Shown piece by piece: positions 44,257 to 56,910 of a stretch of DNA of 64,000 bases (the first letter of the stretch is position 1; each line of letters begins with the position of its first letter). A program made the translations under genes and the position numbers. The DNA is from Coprinellus micaceus (Eukaryota > Basidiomycota > Agaricomycetes > Agaricales > Psathyrellaceae): contig OX596342.1 in the NCBI GenBank assembly GCA_951394405.1, positions 1,550,001 through 1,614,000 of the forward strand. The letters run 5' to 3'. The notes under the pieces are model-generated. The model saw nothing but the letters and a program-made list of their open reading frames with translations. It made no database searches and was not told the origin of the DNA.

Positions 44257-44721
44257 AGCGACGTAATTCCTGGAAGTAGACCCGGCGCAGTAGGTACTAT
44301 GAGAACCACGATGCACCTTCACCCTCGGCATCTCGTTGCCGCAGCTTTCGCAGTTTGTGGTGGGCGCAGATCAGTACTTTCCTGTAGAGCTCAGATATCT
44401 GTCGCCGCAGTACTGTTCGCAGCCTAGATTCATTGTAGACCGGTACATCTGCCAGTAGTAGACCAAGCCGCAGTGAATTGTCGACAGTTCGTAGTTCAAG
44501 TGAATCATAGTGAGGAGAACAAAGCCAAGAACGAGGATGATGTGTGGGCAGTGTTACGCGTTACCCTACGTCACACAGGCTGCACCGCCATCGTGACACA
44601 TATCACACTCACTGTCTCCTGGCCGCAGTGACGCTGGTTAACACCGTCTCTTGTCTCTACTCCTTACCTCTTCTTAATCGTACCTTCGGTCATAGCTCGA
44701 GGTGGATATCAGTCGGCAATA
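44257..44721. other. No gene seen
   Basis: Promoter region of the WASP gene. Short frames only. Confidence 0.5.
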
Positions 44722-46496
44722 ATGCCTTCCCAATCCACTCTCAACGAGGAAGACAAGACCAAGGTCAAGAAGGCCATTCCGAAGGACCTGAACAAGATTT
44801 TCTACGCTACTCTTGCTCGAATCTACTATGCATACCCCGAGCCAGACAAGTGGGCGTACAGTGGACTACAGGGCGCCCTGGCGTTCATACTCGATGGGAG
44901 GGGCATCCCGTTCTTCAAGATGGTAGACTTGGAGGGTACCAGGGGTGTCATTTGGGAGCACGAGATCTACAAAGACATGGAATACAACCCGGACAGGGCT
45001 TTCTTCCATTCGTTCCCTGGAGATGTACGTGTCAAACTACCCCAGCTCATTGCGGCGCAATATTCTAACAGGCCCGATAGAAATCCTACATCGGATTTGT
45101 ATTTGCCAACGAAGTCGAAGCCAAGGACTTCTGGAAGAAAGTCACGTCGAAGAAGGATGGCAAAATAGGTGCGCCCCTCGTGTACCGTGACCCTAGAACC
45201 AATATAATAACTCTCATGTTAGCTAAACCCAAAGCTCAGAAACAGAAGAAGAGCAAGCCCTCGAAGGGAGGCAAAATTGACAAATCCATGATCTCGGGAC
45301 CGAAGCAAGGGTCCTTCATCCACGTTGCGCATATGGGCTATGACGATAACGCAGGGTTCACGTCCCGAGGTGTGGATTCATCGTGGTCCGCCTTCCTGAC
45401 GAAGCTGGAAGGCCAGGGTATTTCCAAGGACGTTATTGATAAGGAGATGGAGTACATCAAGGCCTATGTCAAGAACGAACAACAGCAGGCCGCTCAGCAG
45501 CAGCAGCAACAGCCCAAGAGACCTCCTCCACCTCCCACGAGCCGGAACTCTAGAAAGCCACCCCCTGCTCCGCCCTCACGCAGGTCGACACATGCACCCG
45601 CTACACCTTCATCATTATCCCCCGCGCGTGCTAACGGGATTAAACCGCCTCCACCTGCTCGCCCGCTAAGCCAGGCACCTCCCCCACCTCCGTCACGCGC
45701 AAGTCATGTCCCTCCACCGCCGCCAACACGCCCGCAGAGTATCCCAAGCGCTCCAGCACAACCTCCCGCGCCGCCAGTCGCGCCGACTCGCACTCCAGCA
45801 CCGCCCCCACAACCCCCTGCACCACTCCGACGACCTACTGTACAGGCGCATCAACCACCACCACCGCCTGCTCGACCGAATGGAACGTCAAGTCCTGCTC
45901 CCCCTCGTGCGCCGCCGAGGAGACCACCAGCTCCAAGCGCCGCTTCCAAACCCCCCGCCCCTCCCAGGCCCTCCGTACCGCAGCCTCCTCCACCTGTTCG
46001 CGAGCCAGAAGAATATTACTCTTCGCCTCCACCACCTCCCCCTCCGCCGCCGCCACCACCCATGATGGGCGGTGGTCCTCCTCCCCCTCCGCCACCACCG
46101 CCTCCGCCTATGGGCGGAGGACCCCCTCCTCCCCCTCCCCCAGGTGCAGAGCCCGGAACTTCGCCATCTGCCCTCGCCAGCCTACCTGCCCCTCAGCCCG
46201 GCCGCGGTAATCTGCTCGCCGAGATCCAAGGTAAAGGCGTGCACGTCCTACGTAAGACCGACCCCAACGCACCCGCACCTGCCGCCAGGCCGCGCTCAGA
46301 CTCGGATGGCGGCGCGTCTGGTAGCAATGGTGTTGCAGCTGCGGTGGGAGGAGCTGCTGTGGGCGCCGCGGCCGGAGCGGCTGTGGCTGGTGGAGGAGAT
46401 TTGGCAGGCGCCCTTGCTGCTGCACTTCTCGAGAGGAATAAGCGCTTGGGAGATAGCGACGACGATGATGACGATGACGATGACGATTGGGATTAA
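44722..46496 (+). CDS. LAS17: WASP-family actin nucleation promoter (Las17/Wsp1), 554 aa
   Basis: Exons 44722-45024, 45081-45168, 45223-46496. Residues 15-130 are a WH1 domain (FYATLARIYYAYPEPDKWAY, VIWEHEIY, FANEVEAKDFWKKV). A CRIB-like GTPase-binding segment follows (KIDKSMISGPKQGSFIHVAH). Next comes a long polyproline region with many PPPPPP runs that bind SH3 domains and profilin. Then a WH2 actin-binding motif (RGNLLAEIQGKGVHVLRK), an Ala/Gly stretch and a C-terminal acidic tail of about ten Asp ending in Trp-Asp that activates Arp2/3. The protein drives actin patches during endocytosis and polar growth. Confidence 0.93.
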
Positions 46497-47091
46497 GGGG
46501 ATGTCATGTGAGTACCGCGTCACCTTCGATAGACGGACGGAATCTAGCATTTATTATTATCGACTTCGCCTTACCCTTTCTTCCACCTCTTCAGTTTGCC
46601 TAGCTATGCCCAACATCTTTGGGGTGTGCTAATACTTTCCTTCTCATGTTTCATTTTGGCGCGCTGCTGCGCTGACCACGATTCTGTTTCGTATGCTCTT
46701 ATTCGATCAGTGGTACCTTCCTTTCAACCCGAGCAAAACAACCATCGCAAATACTATCCAAGTATTTAGGCATGTCAATGCGTTCGATCGCGAAGGCGAT
46801 TCACGAGTAACTAACCAGCTCGGGAAACCGGTCGGCTGGTAATTAAGCGCCCGGCGTCAATTTCTGACTTCTCTCAGTGACGCGATCTGATCCCGAAGGT
46901 CCGACGTCGAGATGCGCGAAGCTTGATTCATAATCCTAAACTATGTATACAGGCCGCGGTAGAAGCGTCCCTTGTCCGCCACATCCCAGAAGTATGCTCA
47001 AGGACGATGATCAAAAGGACCCTATCACTGTATAACTTAGCGCGTAGTCGACGTACGTGCAGAACTACAAGTGCTCACCATTGACATGGAC
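46497..47091. other. No gene; GGGCGCTTA motif at 46844
   Basis: 3' flanks of the convergent WASP and B2 genes. The motif TAAGCGCCC is at 46844-46852. Confidence 0.5.
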
Positions 47092-47524
47092 CTAGGTGTG
47101 GAAGACATGGACCTGGAGGCCGTTGCTGACTATGAATCTTCCGCCAGCACGTCCGCCGCTCTCGCAGGCTTGTGCAATACCACGGACGGCGGCAGCCGCC
47201 TCATGGAAGGGAACGCAAGCATCACGAGGCCCGCAGAGGTTAGCTGCGACGGGTTGTGGCATGAATCGCTTCGTCGGTTTGGCAGTATCATCGGAAATTT
47301 GACTTACCAGCAGCAGTCTCAAAGTTCCAGATCTGGGTGCAGTCATCGCCGCGATCCTGGCAAGCGACGCCGTTGTTGGTGTCCATATCGTTGCCCATGA
47401 CCCACGCGTCAAACGCGTCGGGGGACCCACCCGATGTCTCGCAGAAGAGCTGGGGCTGGGCGAGGACCGTACTGGCGAGAACAGCGATTGTGGTGAAGAT
47501 ACTGGAAGTGGCTTGGAGCTTCAT
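47092..47524 (-). CDS. Small secreted six-cysteine protein, subfamily B (B2), 122 aa
   Basis: Exons 47524-47308 and 47243-47092, phase-1 intron. Signal peptide MKLQATSSIFTTIAVLAS..., then QPQLFCETSGGSPDAFDAW, NNGVACQDRGDDCTQIWNF, NLCGPRDACVPFHEAAAA and the C-terminus GLQVHVFHT. It is very close to B1 at 37 kb and head-to-head with A2. A TATAAATACC about 45 bp upstream matches the arrangement at A1. The function is unknown. Confidence 0.8.
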
Positions 47525-48500
47525 TGTGGGTCGAGTGGGTTTGCAAAAGTAGAAAACCGCAGAGGGGTATTTATACCTGGGGACGATGTTATGTAATCTC
47601 GAACGTTGCCTTTGGCTCGCCTCGATGCCTTCCAGAGCCAGGTGGTCCACCGCCCAAGCCCTGTGCCGGCCGGTTAGAGTGACGAGGTTCGCTTGTATCG
47701 TGTGTTTAGAACCGCAATTTATACCATCCCATTTACACTTTATTCGGACCACGTTTGTTCACCTGCACATGAGCAGTGGAGCAGAACGGCATTTTCTAGC
47801 ACCCAATCTTTCTACCTGAAACTGGAAATGTGACGCTTTCTACAGCAGTAGCGAACGAGATGCTGTCCTCGTAACCCTTTCATTTCCCGTGACAACGACT
47901 TTCATACTTACCCTTACTCCGCTGTTCTCCGTACTCGTTAGTCGAAACAGCCAAGGTTGCTACTCGCGACGACGTCATATAAACGTTGCGTAGAGCGTTT
48001 GGTAACTACTCTTCCTTTTATGGCTGCGTTCGGGGGAAGGATACCAGCGGATGGCATAGCCGACCAGAAACTGTATCGGATCCCAGCTGCGGTGGCATAC
48101 CGGTCCTCGGGTGGGCGCACTTATCGAAGTCCCTTTAGAATGGAATGTGATGTTATTCCAAAATCATGGCCACTTGGGGGAATGATACTGGCGAGGAAGT
48201 GCGATGAATATCAAAATCGAGTTTACGTCCTTCAAATTATTCTTAGTCGTTACGGCGCGCGCATGCTCTATGTGAAGTCTACCTCCTGGTCTGACTTTCG
48301 GCAATTGACTTGGTCAAATGCAGCGGCGGAATCCACGCCGCGTTTGTTCACGCTACAATGGAGCCGTTCCAGCCTCGTGCCGCCACGAGGTCTCCCACTG
48401 TGCACCAAGGGCCTCAATTACATAACACTTCGTCCCAGGCATAAATAGGATGGGGAGTCTCTCACTTAACTCCATCACCCACGATCCCAGCTTGACCGCA
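47525..48500. promoter_or_regulatory. Divergent promoter between secreted-protein genes B2 and A2
   Basis: A 1-kb spacer with TATA-like elements facing out: TATAAATACC (minus, near 47566) and CATAAATAGG (plus, near 48440). It mirrors the A1/B1 promoter region. No gene within. Confidence 0.6.
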
Positions 48501-48927
48501 ATGAAGTTCCAAAACACTTTCCCCATATTCCTCCTTGCTGCCGTTGCTGGCACTCTCGCCCAGCCCAACCGCCTGGTCTGCGAGACCTCTGGCGGGTCCC
48601 CCACGCCGTTCCACGCGTTTGTGATGGCCGAGCAGATGAGTGGAAACGACGGCGTAGCGTGCCAAGATCGCGGTACCGACTGTACTACGATTTGGACCTA
48701 CGAGACCGCTGCTGGTATGCTAGTTCCCTCAGTGGTAGGATGATTAACTCATGCACGGACGCGCTTCGCCCACAGCTCACCTCTGCGGTACACCTGGAGG
48801 GTGTGTCCCTTTCAGGGAGGCTGCCGACGCAATCCGCACAATTGCGGGTCAGTGTGCAGACGGGAACTTTGCTGGAGGAAAGTACCATATCAGGGACGAC
48901 CTCCGCATCGATCTCTTCCACACCTAA
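48501..48927 (+). CDS. Small secreted six-cysteine protein, subfamily A (A2), 121 aa
   Basis: Exons 48501-48714 and 48776-48927, phase-1 intron. Signal peptide MKFQNTFPIFLLAAVAGTLA, then QPNRLVCETSGGSPTPFH, NDGVACQDRGTDCTTIW, HLCGTPGGCVPFREAADA and DDLRIDLFHT. It is close to A1 at 36 kb. An upstream in-frame ATG at 48450 would put hydrophilic residues before the signal peptide, so 48501 is preferred. The function is unknown. Confidence 0.8.
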
Positions 48928-49947
48928 ACTTGCCCTATCTGGTGAGCTTTACCAAGAATTTCTTACAGGATTCATCTGCTAACCTTGATTTTTTAGGCGC
49001 GGTTGCGATATGCGCACGGTGAGGGTCGTTCCGTGCCTGAGATGAAGGCGATTAAACTTGTCAATACGTTCCATAGTTGACATTATTGGCTGCCCCTTCT
49101 GTCACTCAGTCGTTGCTTAGACAGGTATGCATTGGATTAAGTAGATAAATCTCATGGACGGGGGTCAGTTTCAGCGAATACCCTTGTTTCTTCGCATATT
49201 CTGTCTGGTGTTACTAAGTACTAGGCGCCCGTCTCGGTGTTTGAATCTCAGATTGGGGCCCCGAAATAATCGGAGTACGGAAGTACACGCTGTTGGTTTC
49301 CGTCAGTGACTTTGGCGTAACGGTGGCAGAAGACCATGAGAACAACTGCTCCAAAATGTCCTGGGGGTCCAATCTAGCTACCAAGGACCAATGGGACACC
49401 ATCTCTAGCCCCTAAGTCCTCACCGGCGCTAGGCTGACCAAGGGCCAAAGTCAAGATATTTCAATTTGATGGCCGGCGCCTATCGAAGCGCGCAAAGCTG
49501 CGATCTATCTTTCATCTTTTGCTTTGCCTATATTCGTCGGCTTAAACTCAAAGCAACTAATCCTATAATGGGTCCTGCGTTTTAAGCGTGGATTTGCGTG
49601 GCTCTTCGTCGTCAAAGTGACACCCCAGTGATTTAAATTGGTTCTGGATGGCCCGAGCGAGGTCATTTGCAATTGTTCCTGTGCTGACGGCATTGCCCCC
49701 CTTCTACTCTCGGTTTTGGGATGCACGACGCTTTGGTCGTAGACACGCCCGAAGAGGTACAGGTCTATGTAGCGTGTGTCTGCCTAACGACAGGCCGCCT
49801 TTGTCAACGCATATGTACTGCAGAGACGAGAATGGCTGCCAATGGCACCGAGCCCCATCGTTGAAGGTGCGTTTACGGTGCTTTAACCTGGGTGAGTGGC
49901 TTAGGCCGAGAAAATAAAATAATATTAGAAGAGTATATAAGCTGAAT
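48928..49947. other. No supported gene
   Basis: About 1 kb between A2 and the BTB gene. Small frames of 60-90 codons on both strands, none with features. Confidence 0.5.
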
Positions 49948-50720
49948 ATGGTACACTGGGCTTTCCAGAACACCCTCCCTCCCCACCAGCAGTCGCTCCC
50001 GCACCAGACCCCAATGGAATCCCAGACCCCCGTCTCGAACCCAAATCCGGACCATATGGTCGTTGACCACAATTCTGTCGTAATCACTGTTGCGGTAAGT
50101 CCAACCTCATTACTTCCGACTTGTTTCAGGATCATGTATCTACCCAACCAGGTCCAGGCCCCGGGCGGCCGAAGCATTTTTATTGTCCCTCGGGAAGTCT
50201 TCCTAATGAATTCCGAAAGCCAACGTCTCCGCGAGGTGTTTAATAAACCTCAGCTTATGATCAATGACGCCCAAGGACGATGCATCGGCACCCACCCACA
50301 TATTCTCCCCGGAATTACAGAGGATGAGTTCGATGCTATACTATCTGTCCTTCTCCATGGCCCGTAAGTGATTCCTTCCACTTCTTTGTAGCTCTGCTGT
50401 TTACGACTATCAGGTCAATCACCCTTAACATCCCGCAGTGGGTGGCCGTTAAGAGCCTTGCGGTCCTTTGGAAGATGCCCAGTGTCCTGGCCCTCGCAAT
50501 ATCCCGCATCGGTGATTTTTTGGAGGCCCGCCACAGGGAGCACGAGCTGGAGGCAATCCGGGAGCACGCGTCCAGGCTCGAGGCGTGGCAAACTCAGCAA
50601 CGCATCGTCGAGGAGAGACAGGCCGAAAACCGCAAGCTTCAAGAGGCGGAAGATGAGGCCCGACGTGCACGGCAGTGGCTCTCTGACTTCCCCACGTTGG
50701 CGGAGGCGAATCGTAAGTAG
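49948..50720 (+). CDS. BTB/POZ-like domain protein, 221 aa
   Basis: Exons 49948-50094, 50152-50363, 50414-50720. Residues 40-150 resemble the diverged BTB domains common in Agaricomycetes: VFLMNSESQRLREVF, then GITEDEFDAILSVLLHG, then a helical segment with VAVKSLAVLWKMPSVLALAI. The C-terminus is a charged coiled coil (HREHELEAIREHASRLEAWQ...). A second possible start at 50011 gives 200 aa. BTB domains dimerise and often recruit CUL3, which would again suggest ubiquitin signalling; the role here is unknown. Confidence 0.7.
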
Positions 50721-51333
50721 GTCTCGCGCCGCTTTCACCGGCAGTATTGGGCTATTCGCCACCTCCGGATTTAATTTAATGGTATTTATTTTGTTTGGCG
50801 CTGGTCGTCAATGCTTCCAGTGCTCGTAGACTTCTCTTGTTCATCTCTGTGGGTTAAATTGCCATTTTATTTTATTTTTTGGACCACCTCCAACATCACC
50901 ACTCGCATTACTCTACGTTCCATCTTACATATATGACCTCCGCACTTGGTACAACCGGACAATCTTCTCTCCCACTGCTATGATTCTCTTGCTATGTCGA
51001 TGTCAGTACAGATACCTCTGCTTATTTGTTGCTCTCCGCACTTTGGCTCCAATTACTTACCTGCGTGTCACATGTAGGTTTGAAGTCCATTGCCCGCATC
51101 CGAAGTCCGCGCCTATCTAAGCGCCCAAGTTGCTGGCGATAAGTAACCCTAACCCTATCATCTCTCACCGGGATATACGGGCCTCGGATTCCCGCAAGAA
51201 ATTTTACTCCAACAACCTTGACTCAACTAGAAGGGAGAAGAGGGGTGGTTCCAAGGTGGATCACTTTCTTGTCTTTCCGGGTTTTGTGCTTGCGCGGGGG
51301 TTATGGTGCTTTATTTTTCGCTGCACTACAACA
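50721..51333. other. No gene; GGGCGCTTA motif at 51118
   Basis: Spacer upstream of tRNA-Lys, with TAAGCGCCC at 51118-51126. Confidence 0.5.
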
Positions 51334-51424
51334 GCCCGCCTAGCTCAATCGGATAGAGCGTCAGACTCTTATTCATTTCCTAGGCGGAATCTGAAGGCTG
51401 CGAGTTCGACCCTCGCGGTGGGCT
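51334..51424 (+). tRNA. tRNA-Lys(CUU) with a 17-nt intron
   Basis: Acceptor stem GCCCGCC pairs with GGTGGGC (one G-U), discriminator T. D arm GCTC-AATCGGATA-GAGC, T arm GCGAG-TTCGACC-CTCGC. Anticodon stem TCAGA/TCTGA with loop CTCTTA-A, anticodon CUU. A 17-nt intron (51372-51388) sits after position 37, the canonical place. Its 3' end matches the primer-binding site of the retrotransposon at 576-593. Confidence 0.95.
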
Positions 51425-51763
51425 ACTTATATTTTTGCTCTCTTCCTGTTCTAAGTCCTTTTCGCAGTTATCAATAATAATCAGCCCGCTGCGGCGCTGC
51501 CCCAGGTGGCAGGGGCCCCGGGCCAGGCCCAATTTCCTTTCATTGGCCCACTAAACATGGTCCATCATCCGATTCCCTCCCAGAACCTCCGACCCAGTTT
51601 TCACATCGTTAGCAACCTCCGGGCACCATAGCGGGGACAGGGTTGGGTGTACCTTCCTGGTCCTTCCCACAATCCCGCCAAGTCAGCGATGGTTATGCAG
51701 CAGGAAGGGGTTGAACAGGAGATAATTGAAGCGTGCGTGTATTATCAGATCGATTCGGACCGG
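51425..51763. other. No gene seen
   Basis: Short spacer, GC-rich near 51480-51530 (CTGCGGCGCTGCCCCAGG). Nothing else. Confidence 0.5.
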
Positions 51764-53509
51764 CTACGCTAGATTTGCGTATACAATATCTTCTACCTTA
51801 TTGAATAGAGTGACCGCCCCTGCATCCATAGTTGGAATGATCTGGCTCCCCACGACGATTGCTATCCCAGTGACCGGGTCGATGAGGTAAGATAATCCAG
51901 CATATCCAAACCCTAGAGAGTAATCGTCAGCCACCACAAAGCTTGACGAGTGGTTGTGAGATGGGCGCACAGAAACCAGTCCCAGCCTTTCGCCTCCCAG
52001 GCCAATCTTGTGTAACCAATGCGAATGCATTACCCCAGTTGAGCCCCTCAGTGTTGGCGGTGGCGTCGCAGAACTTGATGATATGGCCCAAAGCAGCAGA
52101 GCCCGGCGGTCCCAGCGAGGGTTGAAAGAGGGTCTTGATTGTGTCCGGTTTCAGGACGGGGTTTTCGACTTCTTGCCCCGCTGACAGAGACGTGAAGAGT
52201 TAGTTCCTACTAAGGGTGGGGTTGAGGGTGTAGGTACCTTCGATCCTCAGAATGTGACGCAAGAGCGTGGCGTAGTCGGGTAGGGTGCTGTACGCCCCTA
52301 CTCCCCCGAAATCAAAATTGACTGGCAGAGGGAAGCGTCAGCAGAGTTGGTTTCACGGCCGGGGTGGATAGGACTGAAATTGAAGGAGCGACCCACCTTC
52401 TTCGGGATAACGAGCGTTCAACCTCGTGTGGTTGGCCCAAGGGGACACACTACCATCGGTATTGCGGAATGACATGCCGACGAGCGTTTGATTGGACTCC
52501 TCTGTGAGCTTGAACGTAGTAGATTTCATCCCAACGGGCTCGAAAATGGTTTGTTTGCTGCCAACTAGCTCAGCATATCTGCTCTTTGAAGACATCGCGG
52601 TGTTGCTGAGCGTACCAATATTCCTCGAGGCCCTTCCCAGTCACCTTCTCAACGACGACACCAAGGATATCGGTGTTGAATCCATAGGTAACTAAGAAAG
52701 TTGAACTGATAAGTCCCGCAAAGACGAGGGTTCGTGACTTACATGCCGCCCCAGGCTCGAAAGAGACGGGATCCCCGGGTATTCCTCCTGCGAACTCACA
52801 CTATGAGAATCATTGCTTAGCGAAAATTGGATACATACCTGCAGAAGTTGGATAAACCGTTCCGATGTCGCCTCACGCCTCGGACCATGTTCGATGCTCG
52901 AACAAGTGGGCGAAGAATAAGGATACTCCGGGTTCCTCGTAAAGTACCCTAAGCCACTCGAATGGTTGAGCAAATGCCCAACAGTGATGACCTCGTTTGC
53001 AGGTCGGTATGGGCGAGGCTCTTTAGACATATAATCCCCTTCCAGTACTACAACCTTGGTGAACTGCGGAATATATTTCGACACAGGGTCACCGACGCTC
53101 AATTTTCCCTGTTCAATGAGCTGCAATGCAGCGATCTATAAAGCGAACCCATATTGAACTTATGATGAGATGATGAGAGTAGACAGTGGACAACGAAACA
53201 AACACACCGATGTGATGAGCTTCGTAAGGCTACAGATCCAGAACATGCTCTCGGGTGTCACCTTCCCGCTTGAGGGTTCGCCGAATACCTTGTTGCCTCC
53301 GCCAGAGGCAAAAAGCTGCTCGTCAATGTTGGTGACGGCGACCGCAAAACCTGGAAGCTTGTTCTCCGCCTCCGTCAACGACTGCCGGAGATAGTGATTA
53401 TTAGTACTACAAAAGGACTTGATCGTACAACACCCACCACTAGCTCTGCAAGCGCCTGCTTGCCTGCGCCTGTAAGCCTCACTCCAGTTGCCTTTGGGGC
53501 GTGGGCCAT
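51764..53509 (-). CDS. Beta-lactamase-family serine hydrolase, probably frameshifted
   Basis: A class C beta-lactamase/penicillin-binding-like fold (PF00144) spread over about nine exons. It has the active-site SLTK in FWICSLTKLIT, LLNHSSGLGYFT, TYGFNTD at the Tyr-x-Asn position and the C-terminal GLSYLIDPVTGIAIVVGSQ. It is the inverted paralogue of the gene at 57476. Exon by exon the two align, except near 52770, where this copy is one base shorter (IPSLSSL instead of IPLVFEPG). The frame is lost unless this is a sequencing error. It starts MAHAPKATGV and lacks the signal peptide of its paralogue. In fungi such proteins are peptidases or lactone/ester hydrolases; the substrate is unknown. 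Confidence 0.68.
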
Positions 53510-54566
53510 GTCTTGAAAACGCGGGGGTGAAAACGAGGGGAAATGTGAACTGGAAAAGGTTTTCAGCGCCCCTTTATAGGAGGGCTCAAGAGCCAAGGAT
53601 TCCACTCTAGGTAACTTGTGGTCGTGGCCAAGTCGTGGCATTTATCTGTCGTGTCGGGATAGGACTGCGGACACGCGAACATGATCATATGTGACAGTCG
53701 AAGTGACCCCATGGCCAGGTGCAGCGAAGAGATTCGATAGAAGATTCATCAGTGTTGTCCCTAGATTGACCACGTATCTCGGCACCCTCCGGTTTGGCAG
53801 CAACGTTGCTAAAGGAGGTGAAGCGGCAAGTCAGTTGACGAACCGCGAGCTATACTCTCCCTTGCCATACCGAAGGACGATCGCGACGCACTTCTGGGGA
53901 GCGACTTGTCAGTCAGTCCCAACCCGGGTATAAAACTGGCGGAGGACTCACCTAACTGACATGGTCAGCTCGACAACACCTACGTGTAGTAGTTCACGAG
54001 AAAAGAGAACGGCCTCGGGAGAAAGTTCTCTGTGCTGAGTGAGCCAGGCCGGGTCAGTTGTGAATAGCAGCGCGAGAGCAAGTGGCTATTAGATGAAACG
54101 AGAGTACATCGAACGATAATGTAGTTGAGGGACGTGATGGTGGAATGCAAAATTGAGGAAAGCGAAACGAAGGGGACGGGATGTCTTGGAAGCACCACGA
54201 GGAGAAGCATACGATGGGTGGCCGATAGCTATAGCGACGAGGCAAAGGACTTGAGCATTGGCGGCAAGAGCGAAGAAAACGGTGACTAGAAATGCAACGG
54301 AACGAACTCCAGGAGCCCTGTTCCATGAAAGCGGCGGCCACCAAAGCTCCAGCGGTCCGTCTAATTCCATCCACGACCAGGCTCGAAGCCGACCGTTATT
54401 CCCCATCTAGACCGAGGAGTGCGCTAGAAAAGACATCACAGAATCTCAGCACAAAAAGTGGTAGCCGCATCCCGGGGAAATACCCCGACCAATAGTTGAG
54501 AATCGGTCGGGGAACAAAGACCAAAAACATCAAAAAAGCGAACACAGAACCACCTTCAAGAGCTCC
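53510..54566. other. No confident gene; one weak minus-strand frame
   Basis: A 105-codon minus frame (54089-54406) holds one hydrophobic segment (VAFLVTVFFALAANAQVLCL) and could be part of a small membrane protein. Splice sites could not be made to agree, so it is not called. The rest shows nothing. Confidence 0.35.
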
Positions 54567-56910
54567 CTAGTCGTCAATGACGATATAATCCGGCACCTCC
54601 TCCAAGACATCATTCGCACTATCCATCAACACCACCCCTTCTTCCTCCAATACCCTCCTCTTCTTACTCGGGCTACCATTCTCCGCCTCCGCCTTACGCT
54701 TCTGGCCGACGCTCTCGGCCAATAACTGGCTCGTGACACCCTCCATGGCAGTCCCAATGGGGACCTTCATCTTCGAGATTTTCGGCTTCTTGGGTGTGGG
54801 CGCGAGGTCGATGACACCATCCTCGAGCTCGACGGGCATGATACGCTTTCCATTCCTTTGAGGCGTCTCGGGAGCAGGTGGGGGAGGCTTGAAGCGCTTT
54901 GAGGGTGTTGGGAGTGGTGATGGGAGGATGAAAGGAGGTGCGTCGATTGGATGATCGTCCCTAAAAGAAGGTCAATCATGTCAGTACTTTGAAGGGAGCG
55001 TTGGGGAAGATGCTACGAACGGTAGCGTCGCGATCCCCACAGAGATAGTGGAAAGTTCGCCGTCTTCATCCACAATGGCCAAGAAATTTCCTCTCGTTAC
55101 GCTCAAACTCTCCAGTGTACGGTCATTGTTGTCGTCCCAATCGGGATCGCTTAGCACTCTCTGGCCTTCATATACGCTCACTTCACGATCGTCGTCTCCC
55201 AGCAGCCCCTTCACCACCTCCCCAAGGGTAGCACGCGCTGGATCACAGCGGAGAACTGTGTAACTGTCCCTGCACACGCCGCATTGTGGGTTTGGCACAC
55301 TGAGGCTTACGGTGCTCAAAGGAACTGCGGGCTTGAACTGGAGATAAACGTTCCGCATCTTGTCGTGTGACTTGCGGAGGAGGTGTAGGGCTTGGAGGAC
55401 GATCAGTCCTGACACAATGGCGTTTGTAGTGGCAATGGCAGGAATAATGTTTCCTGCCATTTCCTTGACTTCCCATCGCGTCTTGGTCTCGATTCCATAA
55501 GCAGATGACCGAAGGTTGGACGCGGCCGTGACAAAGTTCAGGGTATCGTCGTCGTCTTTGTCGAATGAGATGGTATCTTCTCCATTTTGTAGTCGGGCGG
55601 AAAGGCGGTTTGTGCTTAAACGGGAGGTCAGCATTACAAATGTCAATTAGGCTTCCGACCCCACCTGTCGATGAACAACATCACGTTGTCCTTCAGTGAG
55701 AGCGCCCGCTGATCCTTGAGCTTCGGAGGAGCTGCGCCATTTGCCTGCCCGTTGACAGCTGGCGCTCCATTCGGGCGAAGGACGAAAGAGTCGCGCATGA
55801 TACCCTCATAATCGAGAGGGATTGGAGGGGAACGCGACTTCCACATGTCCGACATACTCAAAAGGTTCTTGATATCTGAGTTGAAGACCTGCAAAGGAGA
55901 TAAGTATCACCGCTGAGGACAAAGAGACAGCTGGTCACCTTTTGGAATACAAGTCGAGCCGCGTCGGCGCTGCTTTCCGAACGAAGCGCGTCTCGTACAG
56001 CCTTGAACGCTGTGGCCTCCTTACGAAGGGCGGCAATCTCTTGAGCATTTTCGCCCTCTTTCTCTGCACTGTCTAGTTCGCCTGTGGCATCTTCGTCCTC
56101 GCCAAAGAGCTGACTGGTGGTTGGTGAGTCACAGGCGCTGATATGCGTGCATATACGCACCCGATAAGATAACTCTTGCTCCAAACGATGCAGTGAATGG
56201 GTTGACTCGGGGTCGATCGAATGGTGCAGACAGGGAAGGTTTTCGGAGTTGGTTTGGGGATGCAGTCGAAGCATTCAGTCCTATCCTTCAAAAGGGGTTG
56301 AACTTGGCCGAGGTATCCCGCTGTTCCAGATTCCACCAGAGGGACATTTCCCGCCATACACATCCTATTTACATGCCTCCGAGCATCTAATAACCAATTG
56401 GTTTGTCTGGCGCTTAACAGGATGAGGAATGCGCACCTAGGTTGTCGAGCGCGTTTAACACGAGATCGAATTGCTGGAACCAGGGAATGTCATACTGGTC
56501 CTCTTTGATATTGTCGTATATCGGAGTGATGGTGACATTGGGGTTGAATGCAGAGGCCGTTTGAGCAGCAACCTGGATGCAATGGTCAGCGCCGGTAGCG
56601 AGCGTCACTGACTACGTACCAAGGCCTTGCTCTGCTTGACATCCTTCTTTCTGAACAGGAACTGTCTGTTGAGATTTGAAAGGTCAATTGTATCAAGATC
56701 AAGCAGGGTAATTCTCCCAAAACCCGTCAAAACGATGTTTTTGACTGTGCATACAAAGTCAGAATCCCAACCAAGTTCAGGCTTGTTACACCACCTACGC
56801 AGCTCGCAGCCAATACCGCCAGCGCCGACCAGCAGGACACGGGTGTTCCCGAGCTTGTCGTACAGCTCCGGGCCCAAAATTGCCCTTGCGTGAGTTCCCC
56901 TGCTGGACAT
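54567..56910 (-). CDS. UBA2: SUMO-activating enzyme subunit 2 (Uba2)
   Basis: About eight exons. The ATP-binding Rossmann loop is [16 protein letters not shown] (split by an intron), followed by [40 protein letters not shown] and [11 protein letters not shown]. The catalytic cysteine lies in [21 protein letters not shown] ubiquitin-fold-like domain ([18 protein letters not shown]) follows, then a nuclear-localisation-like basic tail (KKRRV) and a C-terminal SUMO-interacting motif DYIVIDD. With Aos1 it adenylates SUMO and passes it to Ubc9. The start at 56910 ([13 protein letters not shown]) is preferred over an in-frame ATG nine codons upstream. GGGCGCTTA lies about 110 bp before it. Confidence 0.93.

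Noticed and set aside
45640..46550. Several long minus frames opposite the WASP gene
   Set aside because: They mirror GC-rich polyproline and acidic repeats and have no features of their own.
35671..48927. Simple tandem array of secreted-protein genes
   Set aside because: Order and strand (A minus, B plus, B minus, A plus) fit an inverted duplication of a pair, not tandem copying.
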